The notes under the pieces: model-generated
The model's database searches: none
What the model saw: the letters and a program-made list of their open reading frames with translations, nothing else
What the model was told of the DNA's origin: nothing
Assembly: GCF_016907925.1 (NCBI RefSeq)
Contig: NZ_JAFBCZ010000015.1
Span: forward strand, 1 to 64,000
Source: Herpetosiphon giganteus
GTDB taxonomy: Bacteria; Chloroflexota; Chloroflexia; Chloroflexales; Herpetosiphonaceae
Direction of reading: 5' to 3'
DNA: 64,000 bases
Shown here: one piece after another, positions 1-7,752 of the stretch
Layout: each line of letters begins with the position of its first letter
Numbering within the stretch: the stretch's first letter is position 1
Position numbers and translations under genes: made by a program

Positions 1-100
1 CCCTACTCGAAGCGCCTCAAGACACCGCTGCATAAGGCTCATTTTTGTGCCATCCAAACGACAGACATAGGCATACTATGTCATTGCTGAGTTTCGCCCG

Positions 101-895
101 TTGCACGATGTGCCGTTTATGGCCTTGCAAACCAGCGATGGCAATTGGCTGGTGCGCGATGAAAACCCAGCCATCGCCTTGGCTCCTAGTGCCACGATTT
201 TGGTGCGCTATGCCTTGGGTCGCCCAGCCAGCAGCCAACAGCAACACTATTGTTTTGGCTACAATAGCGTTGGCGACGATGCCCTGACCTATGCAGAACA
301 CGAAGCTCAAGAAATTGCCAAACTTGTGGGCGGCCAGGCTTGGACAGGCGCATTAGCCACTGATCAATTTTTGCGCTATGCCCACGACGCACGGATTATT
401 CACATTGCCTCGCATTGTGTCTATGATGCCCAGCAACCACTCAATTCGCACCTGATTCTTGGCAACGAAACCTTGAGTGCCCAAACAATTATGGATCATG
501 TGCAGATCGATACCGATTTGGTGGTGTTGAGTGCCTGTGTTAGCGGGCGCAGTTTTGTGGCAGTCAGCGACGATCAATATGGCTTGCAACGAGCGTTTCT
601 GTATGCTGGAACCCGCAGCTTGCTCTGTTCATTGTGGAACGCCTCAGACGTGGCAGCGTTGTTCGTGATGGATCGCTTTTATCGTCAATTACAGGCCGGA
701 GTACGGATTGCGCTAGCACTCAAACACGCAGTTATTGCTGTACGAGACTTGACGCGGGTTGATATTATTAAACAGTTCCAAATTTGGCAGTTACCGACGA
801 GCGCGATTCCGTTTGAACTTGATGGCCAGCACAATGACAGCCCTTTGGCAGATCCACGCTTTTGGGCTGGCTTTATGGTGATCGGTAAAGCCTAA
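101..895 (+). CDS. CHAT-domain (caspase-like) protein, C-terminal part, 5' end broken or out of frame
   Basis: The protein resembles the C-terminal half of CHAT (caspase HetF-associated) peptidase domains. The expected catalytic pair is present: His in HIASH (about residue 105) and Cys in LSAC (about 146), each after a hydrophobic strand. CHAT proteins are putative cysteine proteases, often fused to TPR repeats and found in signalling or defence loci. Only a TTG start at 101 is available. The reading frame extends upstream with family-like sequence (YYVIAEFRPLHDVPF, from about 74) to an in-frame TAG at 68-70, and no ATG precedes it. The N-terminal part therefore either lies beyond the window in another frame or has been lost. 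The domain assignment is good; whether the gene is intact is doubtful. Confidence 0.65.
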   Translation: MHDVPFMALQTSDGNWLVRDENPAIALAPSATILVRYALGRPASSQQQHYCFGYNSVGDDALTYAEHEAQEIAKLVGGQAWTGALATDQFLRYAHDARIIHIASHCVYDAQQPLNSHLILGNETLSAQTIMDHVQIDTDLVVLSACVSGRSFVAVSDDQYGLQRAFLYAGTRSLLCSLWNASDVAALFVMDRFYRQLQAGVRIALALKHAVIAVRDLTRVDIIKQFQIWQLPTSAIPFELDGQHNDSPLADPRFWAGFMVIGKA

Positions 896-940
896 AGTGT
901 AAGCAACCACTGTTCGTTCGACCATTGTATAACTGTTTAC

Positions 941-958
941 GATGCTTCTCGAAGCATC
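941..958. promoter_or_regulatory. palindrome GATGCTTC-TC-GAAGCATC before the sigma-factor gene
   Basis: Two perfect 8-nt arms are separated by 2 nt, located 26 bp upstream of the preferred ATG at 984. It could be a protein-binding site (autoregulation) or a hairpin in the leader. No -10/-35 pair of good quality could be assigned next to it, so its role is open. Confidence 0.35.
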
Positions 959-983
959 ACGCCTGAAAGCAAAGGTGCGCACC

Positions 984-1763
984 ATGTTCGAGACCCAATT
1001 ATCTGATAGCGAGCAGCTCTATACCGAACGTGCAACTCTTCTGATCAAGAAATATGGATGGACACTGCTCTCAATCGACGAGCTGGTACAACGAACTATG
1101 CGCCGTCGCCAGACCGATTTTCAAGGCACGCTTGATCAAACCCTGATTTGCTCGTACATGATTTCGTTATACGATGCATGTTCTGGCCGCGAAGGGTTCG
1201 GTCGACGTGAGGATGGCTATACGGAGCTTTTCCGCATGGTCTATAGTTATGCCATGCTTAAACGTTTTGAACCAGCTGAGGAAATTGCGCAGGCAACGAT
1301 TGAGCGGGTGCTCAAACATTTTGACGATTGCCGCAAGCCTGGGGCGTTTTGGGAATTTGTGCGTTTGCAAATGAACAATGCCTTGCGCAGTTTGCGCCGT
1401 TGGACAAAATATCCCGCTGATTCGCTTGATCAACCAAGCATGAATGACGAGGGTCAAAATCGTTACGATGTGCTGGAAGATACCCAAAGCATTGCCCCAG
1501 CCACGGTGGTCATTCAACATGAAACTAAGGAGCGCATCTCGGCCTGTTTAAACGCCTATTTACGGGAACATCCCCGTTCACATAACCAATTAGCCGCATT
1601 GTGGCTGAAATATATTACCGGCCTAGATGACAATGCGATTAGCCGGACGTTGGAAACTACCGTAAGCCATGTACATACCCTGCGGAGCCGCGCAATCAAG
1701 CGGCTGCGTGATGATCCCCGCTGGCAAGCTGTTGCCACTGATCTAGGGATTGCTTACGAATAA
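984..1763 (+). CDS. sigma-70 family RNA polymerase sigma factor (ECF-like, divergent)
   Basis: Predicted 259-residue protein with two helical regions arranged like sigma regions 2 and 4. Region 2 is around residues 95-140 (AEEIAQATIERVLKHF, then FWEFVRLQMNNALRSLRRW). The C-terminal region 4-like helix-turn-helix is around 205-250 (LAALWLKYITGLDDNAISRTL, then HTLRSRAIKRLRDD). ATG at 984 is chosen because AAAGGTG lies about 6 nt upstream; an earlier in-frame ATG at 942 sits inside an 8-bp palindrome and lacks a ribosome site. The next gene, 20 bp downstream, encodes a zinc-finger protein of the type that often restrains such sigma factors, so the two probably form a regulatory pair. Target promoters cannot be seen. 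Confidence 0.75.
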   Translation: MFETQLSDSEQLYTERATLLIKKYGWTLLSIDELVQRTMRRRQTDFQGTLDQTLICSYMISLYDACSGREGFGRREDGYTELFRMVYSYAMLKRFEPAEEIAQATIERVLKHFDDCRKPGAFWEFVRLQMNNALRSLRRWTKYPADSLDQPSMNDEGQNRYDVLEDTQSIAPATVVIQHETKERISACLNAYLREHPRSHNQLAALWLKYITGLDDNAISRTLETTVSHVHTLRSRAIKRLRDDPRWQAVATDLGIAYE

Positions 1764-1783
1764 CTATTTGGTGAGGAACTACC

Positions 1784-2416
1784 ATGAACACGTCACTTCC
1801 GACCGCATCTCACGAGATTATGCGTCAACGCCTTGTTGAGTATGCCCATGCTGTTGCCCTCGGCGCGCCAATAGATGCTGCGCTGCAAGTCGTCGCCGAC
1901 CATGTTGAAACATGTTCAGGCTGCCGCGCCGAGTTATTTGATGCCTTGGATGCTAGTTATGCCTTGTATAGCACGTCGTTTGCAATGGCAGATAACATTC
2001 CAGCGCCTTCGTTGAAGTTCTTGCGCCAGCATTCGTTGGTCACCGCCGCCCCTGAAACGGTTGGCTATCGCTTTATGATCGAGTTTTCTGACCAAATGCT
2101 TCAGCAGATGCAAATTCAATTGCAATACACAGGCCAAATGCGTGGCCAGCGGCTGATTGGCACCTATCGTCAATCGTCGGTGAGTATTCCCGATGTGACG
2201 ATTGAAATGTATGAGAGCATGCAACCAAAACATGCTGTTTTACACTGCTACATTCAAGTGCCAGAACGCGATCCTTTTGATCAAGCTGGAACTGAAGTCA
2301 AGGTCGTCTCGCCAAGCTACGAGAACAACGGCACAACCGATGCCGATGGCTTTGTCTTATTCGATCGTATTCCGATTGAAGAATTGGCTCGCTTGAAAAT
2401 CAAAATTCTCAATTAG
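1784..2416 (+). CDS. zinc-finger anti-sigma-factor-like protein
   Basis: 210-residue soluble protein. Residues 40-47 form the HxxxCxxC signature of zinc-binding anti-sigma (ZAS/RsrA-like) proteins: His40, Cys44, Cys47. No membrane helix follows, so it should act in the cytoplasm. The C-terminal third (about 165-210) looks like a small beta-sandwich of the carboxypeptidase-regulatory/Ig type (TDADGFVLFDRIP). The gene lies 20 bp behind the sigma factor with a GAGGA ribosome site and is very likely co-transcribed with it. By family precedent it would bind the sigma factor and release it on a redox or ligand signal, but it could equally be an adaptor for the neighbouring CHAT protein. The partner assignment is inference from adjacency. 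Confidence 0.65.
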   Translation: MNTSLPTASHEIMRQRLVEYAHAVALGAPIDAALQVVADHVETCSGCRAELFDALDASYALYSTSFAMADNIPAPSLKFLRQHSLVTAAPETVGYRFMIEFSDQMLQQMQIQLQYTGQMRGQRLIGTYRQSSVSIPDVTIEMYESMQPKHAVLHCYIQVPERDPFDQAGTEVKVVSPSYENNGTTDADGFVLFDRIPIEELARLKIKILN

Positions 2417-2420
2417 CAAG

Positions 2421-2456
2421 TGTGGGTAGTACGGGTTGTGTTGTGTTCTACCCACA
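2421..2456. terminator. possible terminator hairpin after the sigma/anti-sigma pair
   Basis: A 9-bp perfect stem TGTGGGTAG/CTACCCACA with an 18-nt loop begins five bases after the anti-sigma stop codon. There is no clear T-run, so termination is only possible. Confidence 0.35.
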
Positions 2457-2499
2457 GTTGCGAAACGAAACTAAAACCTAATCAACGAGAGAATCATTG

Positions 2500-3144
2500 C
2501 TACGATTCCCCAACTTCATGCGCTAATTGCTCCAAGAATTGGTTTAAAATACCGGTTCGTTGTTCTGCTAATGCACGGCCTGTGGCTGTTTGCATTGTTT
2601 GAGGCAGCTTTAAAAGTTTGGTATAAAAATGATCGATGCTGTTTGTCAAATCATCTGCTGGGCGAGTGCGCGGAATCGGCTGCTGTGGATCGTAGAGTCG
2701 GCGGCCAAGCTCAACGCTGAGCATCAAACAACGGGCTAAGCCAATCGCGCCCAGCGAATCAAGCCGATCGGCATCTTGCACGATTTTGGCCTCGATAGTT
2801 TCTGGTTGAATGTTGGCCGAGAAACTGTGAGCCGCAATCGCATGGCCAATTGCTGGCAAAGAGGCTGCTGGATAGCCTTGGCTGCTCAGCCATTGAGTTG
2901 CGTGTTCGGCGGCCATGCGCGAGGCTTGGCTGCGTAATGGCGAGGCCTTAGAAACCACCACGCAATCGTGCAACCAAGCTGCGGGAATAATTACCGCCAA
3001 ATCGCCGCCTTCTTGGGCTTGAATTAATTGGGCATTGCGCACGACCCGTCGAATATGTTCAGGATCGTGCGAAACATCTGCTTGACCAAGCTCTTGCTCA
3101 ATCCAGCTTGCAAAGCGTGGTTGCCATTGATTCAGATCAATCAT
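2500..3144 (-). CDS. HD-domain phosphohydrolase (YedJ-like)
   Basis: 214-residue HD-superfamily protein. The metal-binding pattern is visible as His in HDPEHIRRV (about residue 30), the His-Asp doublet in WLHD (59-60), and a later Asp in QDADRLDSLG. HD enzymes are metal-dependent phosphohydrolases; this small single-domain type resembles E. coli YedJ, whose substrate is not established here. It starts 8 bp after the stop codon of the upstream glycosyltransferase on the same strand, so the two are probably one transcript. Nothing in the neighbours indicates the substrate. Confidence 0.75.
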   Translation of the reverse strand: MIDLNQWQPRFASWIEQELGQADVSHDPEHIRRVVRNAQLIQAQEGGDLAVIIPAAWLHDCVVVSKASPLRSQASRMAAEHATQWLSSQGYPAASLPAIGHAIAAHSFSANIQPETIEAKIVQDADRLDSLGAIGLARCLMLSVELGRRLYDPQQPIPRTRPADDLTNSIDHFYTKLLKLPQTMQTATGRALAEQRTGILNQFLEQLAHEVGES

Positions 3145-3152
3145 CGTTCTAC

Positions 3153-4280
3153 TTAGCTCCCAACCTTACGATACACGTCGAGCGTCGCTTTGGCCAAATT
3201 TTCCCACGAGAATGCTTGAGCACGAAGCAAGCCCCGTTCGCGCAGATCGGCACGCAGACTCGCATCATTGGCGATGCGCACCAATTCTTGCGCCAGCTGC
3301 TCGATATTATCAGGATCGACTTGGATCGCCGCATCGCCGACCACTTCGGGAATGCTGGTGGCATTGGTGGTGAGCACAGGCGTACCGGAAGCCATGGCCT
3401 CAAGTGGCGGAATGCCAAAACCTTCGTAGCGCGATGGATAGACAAAAGCAGTCGCGGCGTTATACCACAGCGGCAAATCTTCGCCAGGCACATAGCCCAA
3501 AAAGCTCACGCTATCGTGTAATTGTAATTGCTCATAGGTACTGAAAATTTCGTCGAAATTCCAGCCCTTGCCACCGCCAATTAACAATGGCATGCCAACG
3601 TCGTGCTTAACTTTGGCATAGGCACGCAGCAAATTGGGAATATTTTTGCGTGGCTCTAAGGTGCCAAGATAAAGCAAAAATTGCTCAGGCAATTGTTTTT
3701 GCTGTTTCCAAGCATTAATTTCGGCGCTTGAACGAGGGTGATATTGCGCGCCAGCAGCATTATAGGCAATGCTAATTTTGGCGGGGTCAAGCCCAAGCCG
3801 ATCGACCATCGCAGCTTTGGTATATTCAGAAACCGCAAATAGATGGGCTGCTTGGCGGACACCTTGGCGAGTTGCCGCTGCCAAATACCGCCGATTGGCC
3901 TTGCGGTGCGAGCCTGTCACATCCATAAAAGCTAAATCGTGGATGGTGACGATGGTTGGCACTGGTGAAAGCAATGGCGTGATATTTAACAAGCCATGAA
4001 AGAGATTGACGCGGCGTTTGGCCAGCAGCCAAGGCGCAATAAATTGCTCCCATGGAATGCGATATTTGGGCTGAATTGTGGGCAAGCGCGATTCGACAAT
4101 TTCCCAGTTGGCGGGCAAATTGAGGTGTTGGCGCACGTTTGGCCCAACAAACAGCGTGTATTGATTATCGTGGTCGAGCTTCGCGAGGTTTTCAATCAAA
4201 AAACGGGTGTGATTTGAGACCCCAGCTTGGCGAAAAGAGCTATCAAATGAGAGGAGATGACCATTAATTGTAAAATGCAT
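3153..4280 (-). CDS. glycosyltransferase family 4-type (GT-B) protein
   Basis: 375-residue GT-B glycosyltransferase. The N-terminal Rossmann half begins MHFTINGHLLSF. The C-terminal donor-binding half contains LYLGTLEPRKN (about residue 205) and the conserved ExxxxxxxE stretch EGFGIPPLEAMASGTPV (about 290), typical of retaining family GT4 enzymes that use nucleotide sugars. The frame is open to an ATG at 4331, but the MHFTINGH start matches where this family normally begins. The sugar and acceptor cannot be told; cell-envelope polysaccharide or glycolipid synthesis is likely. The HD-hydrolase gene follows after 8 bp. Confidence 0.85.
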   Translation of the reverse strand: MHFTINGHLLSFDSSFRQAGVSNHTRFLIENLAKLDHDNQYTLFVGPNVRQHLNLPANWEIVESRLPTIQPKYRIPWEQFIAPWLLAKRRVNLFHGLLNITPLLSPVPTIVTIHDLAFMDVTGSHRKANRRYLAAATRQGVRQAAHLFAVSEYTKAAMVDRLGLDPAKISIAYNAAGAQYHPRSSAEINAWKQQKQLPEQFLLYLGTLEPRKNIPNLLRAYAKVKHDVGMPLLIGGGKGWNFDEIFSTYEQLQLHDSVSFLGYVPGEDLPLWYNAATAFVYPSRYEGFGIPPLEAMASGTPVLTTNATSIPEVVGDAAIQVDPDNIEQLAQELVRIANDASLRADLRERGLLRAQAFSWENLAKATLDVYRKVGS

Positions 4281-4380
4281 AGGCTCAATTTCTAAAACTG
4301 CAAACGAGCGATTCTTCAGCGAGTATACCATACCTGGCTTTTGGGGCTATTCTAAGGGTTGTTTCAATAACCAGGTTTTT

Positions 4381-4437
4381 TCTCCTCCCTTCCGTCCCTC
4401 CGCTGGAGGGAAACGCAGGGGTTTTCATCCCCTGCAC
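4381..4437 (+). repeat. double-hairpin interspersed repeat, copy 1
   Basis: This 57-bp unit is identical to 4568-4624. It can fold into two adjacent stem-loops: 7 bp TCCCTCC/GGAGGGA with a 3-nt loop (4395-4411), and 7 bp GCAGGGG/CCCCTGC with a 7-nt loop TTTTCAT (4415-4435). Related copies lie at 7349-7388 and 55146-55189. Confidence 0.85.
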
Positions 4438-4850
4438 TCCTAATATTCATGCGGTGGATTGTGTGTATGTTTCTATATCCCCTTCTTCGATTTGGTTGCT
4501 TTGCGTTCTTCGTGTTCTTCGCGGTTTCTTGACCCTGACCCCTGAAATCTGATCCCTCAACAAGATTTCTCCTCCCTTCCGTCCCTCCGCTGGAGGGAAA
4601 CGCAGGGGTTTTCATCCCCTGCACCCCTAATATTTGTTTTATGGATTGTTATTATGTTTCTATCATCCGCCAATTCTTTGTCTGATTTGTCCTTGACTAC
4701 TATTTGTTTTATGGATTGTTACTATGTTTCTGCTTCCCCCTTTTTTCGATTTGTGTGCTTTGCATTCTTCGCGCTCTTCGTGGTTTCTCCTCCTTCGTAG
4801 ACTTCGTGGATCAAAACTTCGTGGTTTCTTGGCCCTGATCCCTATTAAGC
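4438..4850. repeat. low-complexity mosaic repeat spacer upstream of cydA
   Basis: The 4332-4978 spacer has no credible gene. Outside the double-hairpin copies it holds three variants of a tail motif (TATTTGTTTTATGGATTG..., around 4441, 4630 and 4700). It also holds arrays of CTTCGTG/CTTCGCG words (about 4500-4535 and 4755-4828) and CCTGATCCCT-type words (about 4539-4557 and 4832-4843). The same words, in the same order, recur at 7.4-7.6, 14.05 and 37.3 kb. Confidence 0.75.
4568..4624 (+). repeat. double-hairpin interspersed repeat, copy 2
   Basis: Identical to copy 1 over 57 bp, at a distance of 187 bp. The stems fall at 4582-4598 and 4602-4622. As in copy 1, it is followed by a TAATATT...TGGATTGT...ATGTTTCT tail. 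Confidence 0.85.
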
Positions 4851-4865
4851 GTACCCTTACACTTC

Positions 4866-4871
4866 TATAAT
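4866..4871 (+). promoter_or_regulatory. -10 box TATAAT upstream of cydAB
   Basis: A perfect TATAAT lies about 108 bp upstream of the cydA start. No good -35 element is found at 16-18 bp, so the promoter may need an activator. This is the only promoter-like hexamer seen between the repeats and cydA. Confidence 0.4.
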
Positions 4872-4978
4872 ACGGTTAAGACCTTAGAACCATTCCAATC
4901 GTGATCCGATGGTTGGCTGAACAATTCTGGGTACGCTTATGGCTAGGGGGTTCTCCAACATTTTGCGGAGGAATACAC

Positions 4979-6304
4979 ATGGATACGTTGACCGCAGCAC
5001 GGGCGCAGATGGAAGTCTCGCTCGCGTTTCACATGGTCTTTGCGGCACTGGGTATTGGCTTTCCCTTGCTGATGGTCATTAGCGAAGGTTTGGGCTTGAA
5101 AACGGGGCAAGCTCATTATCTTGCTCTGGCAAAAAAATGGGCTAAAGCAACGGCACTCACCTTTGCAATTGGCGCTGTTTCAGGCACAGCGCTCGCATTC
5201 GAATTGGGCTTGCTGTGGCCAACTTTTATGGGTTTTGCTGGCAGCATTATTGGCTCGGCCTTTACGCTTGAAGGCTTTGCCTTTTTTATCGAGGCGATTT
5301 TCCTTGGCCTTTATTTGTATGGCTGGAAGCGACTTTCGCCGCTAGCGCACTGGCTTACTGGCATTCCGGTGGCGATTAGTGGCATGCTTTCGGGAGCACT
5401 CGTTGTTGCGGCCAATGCTTGGATGCAAACGCCAGTTGGCTTTGATTTGGTGGATGGCAAAGCGGTTAATGTCAATCCGCTTGCGCCGTTTCTCTCGCCT
5501 GCATGGCTTGATATGGCCTTGCACTCAACCTTATCGTGCTATATTGCGACTGGTTTTGCAGTGGCAGGCGTGTATGCGATGGGCATGCTCAAAGGCCGCA
5601 ACGACCGTTATCATCGCTCTGCATTAACGATTAGCCTTGGTTTGGCAACCGTAACTGCCTTGTTGCAACCGATTAGCGGCCATATTAGCGCTCAGCGTGT
5701 CGCCAAAGATCAGCCAGCAAAGTTGGCAGCCATGGAAGCCTTGTTTGAAACTCAAGCTGGCGCACCATTGTTGATTGGCGGCATTCCCGACCCAGAGACT
5801 GGCGAAATTCACTTTGGAATCGAAATTCCCAAAGCGCTGAGCTTTATGGCAACCAACGATTTTAATGCAGAATTACGCGGTTTGAATAGCTTTCCGCCAG
5901 ATGAACGACCGAATGTGGTGATCGCTCACATTGCTTTTCAAGTGATGGTTGGAGCCGGCTTTGCCTTGATTGGCTTGGGCTTGTGGTTTTGGTGGCGACG
6001 CTGGCGTGGCAATCTTGTTCTGAGTCGAAAACTATTATGGGCATTAGTGATAGGCTCGCCACTAGGCTTTTTAGCCTTGCAAGCTGGCTGGATTGTGACC
6101 GAGGTTGGCCGCCAGCCGTGGATTATCTACGAAGTGATGCGCACCCGAGATGCAGTAACCACGGTGGATGGCGTGCCACAGGTGTTTTATCTGTTTAGTT
6201 TGTTGTATATTGGGCTAGCAAGTGTGCTGGTGTATTTATTACGTAAACTTGCAACTGGCTATCCACCTGAAGCCAACGAAAGCGAGGCGACCAATGCCGC
6301 TTGA
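4979..6304 (+). CDS. cydA: cytochrome bd ubiquinol oxidase subunit I
   Basis: 441-residue polytopic membrane protein, the catalytic subunit of the bd-type quinol oxidase that reduces O2 to water. Family ligands are visible: His18 (high-spin heme), Glu99 and Glu105 of the proton path (LEGFAFFIE), His182 and Met323 (heme b558), and the GRQPW motif at 377-381. The protein is shorter than the 522-residue E. coli subunit and lacks the long Q-loop insertion, so it is the short-Q-loop type. ATG 4979 has GGAGGA 6 nt upstream; an upstream in-frame start at 4901 has no such site. The next gene, cydB, overlaps its end by 11 bp. The enzyme supports respiration at low oxygen or under cyanide or nitrosative stress. 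Confidence 0.95.
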   Translation: MDTLTAARAQMEVSLAFHMVFAALGIGFPLLMVISEGLGLKTGQAHYLALAKKWAKATALTFAIGAVSGTALAFELGLLWPTFMGFAGSIIGSAFTLEGFAFFIEAIFLGLYLYGWKRLSPLAHWLTGIPVAISGMLSGALVVAANAWMQTPVGFDLVDGKAVNVNPLAPFLSPAWLDMALHSTLSCYIATGFAVAGVYAMGMLKGRNDRYHRSALTISLGLATVTALLQPISGHISAQRVAKDQPAKLAAMEALFETQAGAPLLIGGIPDPETGEIHFGIEIPKALSFMATNDFNAELRGLNSFPPDERPNVVIAHIAFQVMVGAGFALIGLGLWFWWRRWRGNLVLSRKLLWALVIGSPLGFLALQAGWIVTEVGRQPWIIYEVMRTRDAVTTVDGVPQVFYLFSLLYIGLASVLVYLLRKLATGYPPEANESEATNAA

Positions 6305-7304
6305 AGTGATTGTGGCCGCAATTGGCTTGCTAGGGGTCATCACCTATGCGATTTTGGCTGGAGCCGATTTTGGTGGCGGCATTTGGGATTTATTCGCGTG
6401 GGGGCCGCGACGCGCACAGCAACGTGATGCCATTGCGCATGCGGTTGGCCCAGTTTGGGAAGCAAATCATGTGTGGCTGATTTTTATTATTGTGTTGCTG
6501 TTTACTGGCTTTCCGACGGCCTTCGCGGCCTTGAGCGTTGGCTTATTTGCACCCTTCCACATTGCGCTCTTGGGAATTATTCTACGTGGCGCGGCCTTTG
6601 TGTTTCGGGCGTATAGCCCGCAAAAAGCCGAACAACCAAGCCAAAGCAGCCAGCGCTGGGGTACGATTTTTGGTGCGGCCAGCGTCATCACGCCGGTAAT
6701 TTTGGGCATGGCGTTGAGTGCAGTTTCGGCAGGCCAATTACGGGTGATTGATGGCGTTGTGCAAAGCGAAGGGATTGTTTGGCTCACGCCGTTGGCAATT
6801 GCCATGGGCTTGTTAGCTTTGGCCTTATGCGCCTACCTCGCCGCTGTGTATATGACGCTTGAAACCCGCGACGAGCTGCAAGCCGATTTTCGCCAGCGAG
6901 CGCTGCTTGCAGGCACGGCAGTCGTTGGATTATCAGTTTTAAGCTTGCCCTTACTGTATTTCAAGGCCCAACATTTGTGGGATGGCTTGATTAGCTTGCG
7001 GGCTGCGCCAGTACTTGCGGTTGGAGTTATTGCAGCTTTAATTTCAGGTTGGGCTTTGTTGCGTTGGCGCTTTCAGCTGGCGCGAGGTGCAGCAATTGTG
7101 CAAATTAGCTGTTTGTTGGCAGGCTGGGGCATTGCCCAATATCCCTACATTATTTATCCCGATGTGACTTTGGCAGCGGCGGCAGCTCCACGAGCAAGCT
7201 TAATCTTTATTTTGGTTGCCTTGCCGTTAGGCTTGTTAATTTTGTTGCCGTCGTTGTGGTTTTTGTTCAAAGTGTTTAAAAGCGCGCCGCTTGAGGATGT
7301 CTAG
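6294..7304 (+). CDS. cydB: cytochrome bd ubiquinol oxidase subunit II
   Basis: 336-residue membrane protein of the CydB family, with about eight hydrophobic helices. It begins MPLEVIVAAIGLLGVITYAI and has the conserved early motif GADFGGGIWDLFA and the segment GPVWEANHVWLIF (about 60-72), both typical of subunit II. It pairs with CydA to form the bd oxidase. The start ATG lies inside the last codons of cydA (11-bp overlap), which implies translational coupling. No cydX-like small ORF and no cydCD exporter follow; the DNA after the stop is repeat-rich spacer. Confidence 0.95.
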   Translation: MPLEVIVAAIGLLGVITYAILAGADFGGGIWDLFAWGPRRAQQRDAIAHAVGPVWEANHVWLIFIIVLLFTGFPTAFAALSVGLFAPFHIALLGIILRGAAFVFRAYSPQKAEQPSQSSQRWGTIFGAASVITPVILGMALSAVSAGQLRVIDGVVQSEGIVWLTPLAIAMGLLALALCAYLAAVYMTLETRDELQADFRQRALLAGTAVVGLSVLSLPLLYFKAQHLWDGLISLRAAPVLAVGVIAALISGWALLRWRFQLARGAAIVQISCLLAGWGIAQYPYIIYPDVTLAAAAAPRASLIFILVALPLGLLILLPSLWFLFKVFKSAPLEDV

Positions 7305-7338
7305 GCTGCGATCCTTATGTTCAGATTTGGAGGATCGC

Positions 7339-7396
7339 CACCCTTCCGTCCCGCCAGCGGGAGACGCAGGGGGTTTTCAGCCCCCTGCACCCCCAA
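7339..7396 (+). repeat. double-hairpin interspersed repeat, copy 3
   Basis: Diverged copy of the element at 4381. Stem 1 is TCCCGC/GCGGGA (7349-7362) and stem 2 is GCAGGGGG/CCCCCTGC with loop TTTTCAG (7366-7388). Relative to copies 1 and 2, a T-A pair in stem 1 has become G-C and stem 2 has gained a G-C pair, so pairing is conserved while the sequence changes. Confidence 0.8.
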
Positions 7397-7625
7397 ATAT
7401 GTATGTGTTGGACTGTTGCAGTGTTTCTCCAATCCCAACCTTCGTGCGCTTCGCGGGCCTTCGCGGTTGAGTCTCTTCCGATTCCAGCAACTAAATACAG
7501 GGGCTGAAAACCTCTGCACCCCCAAATATGTATGTGTTGGACTGTTGCTGTGTTTCTCCAATCCCAACCTTCGTGCGCTTCGCGGGCCTTCGCGGTTGCG
7601 TCTCTTCCGATTTCAGCAACTAAAT
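7387..7625 (+). repeat. tandem duplication of a 110-bp low-complexity unit
   Basis: 7387-7496 and 7516-7625 are 110-bp direct repeats differing at three positions. Each runs from GCACCCCCAAATATGTATG, through a CTTCGTGCGCTTCGCGGGCC array, to CAGCAACTAAAT. The 19-bp joint carries a partial copy of the hairpin repeat. The rest of the 7305-7752 spacer holds no gene that I can support. Confidence 0.85.
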
Positions 7626-7752
7626 GAAGGAGATTTTCCTGCCCCTTATAGGTCCAAATAGTTATGTTCTAAAATATTGAATGGGCTTTTTATGACCCTA
7701 ACCTTCGTGGTTGGATTGATGATTACTGATACCTCAACGGTTATCCTTTGGT

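Noticed and set aside
7305-7450. cydX small subunit after cydB
   Set aside because: No short ORF with a single hydrophobic helix and ribosome site follows cydB; the DNA is repeat sequence.
7317-7661. 114-codon frame across the repeat spacer
   Set aside because: It translates the tandem low-complexity repeat itself and has repeated peptide units caused only by the DNA duplication.
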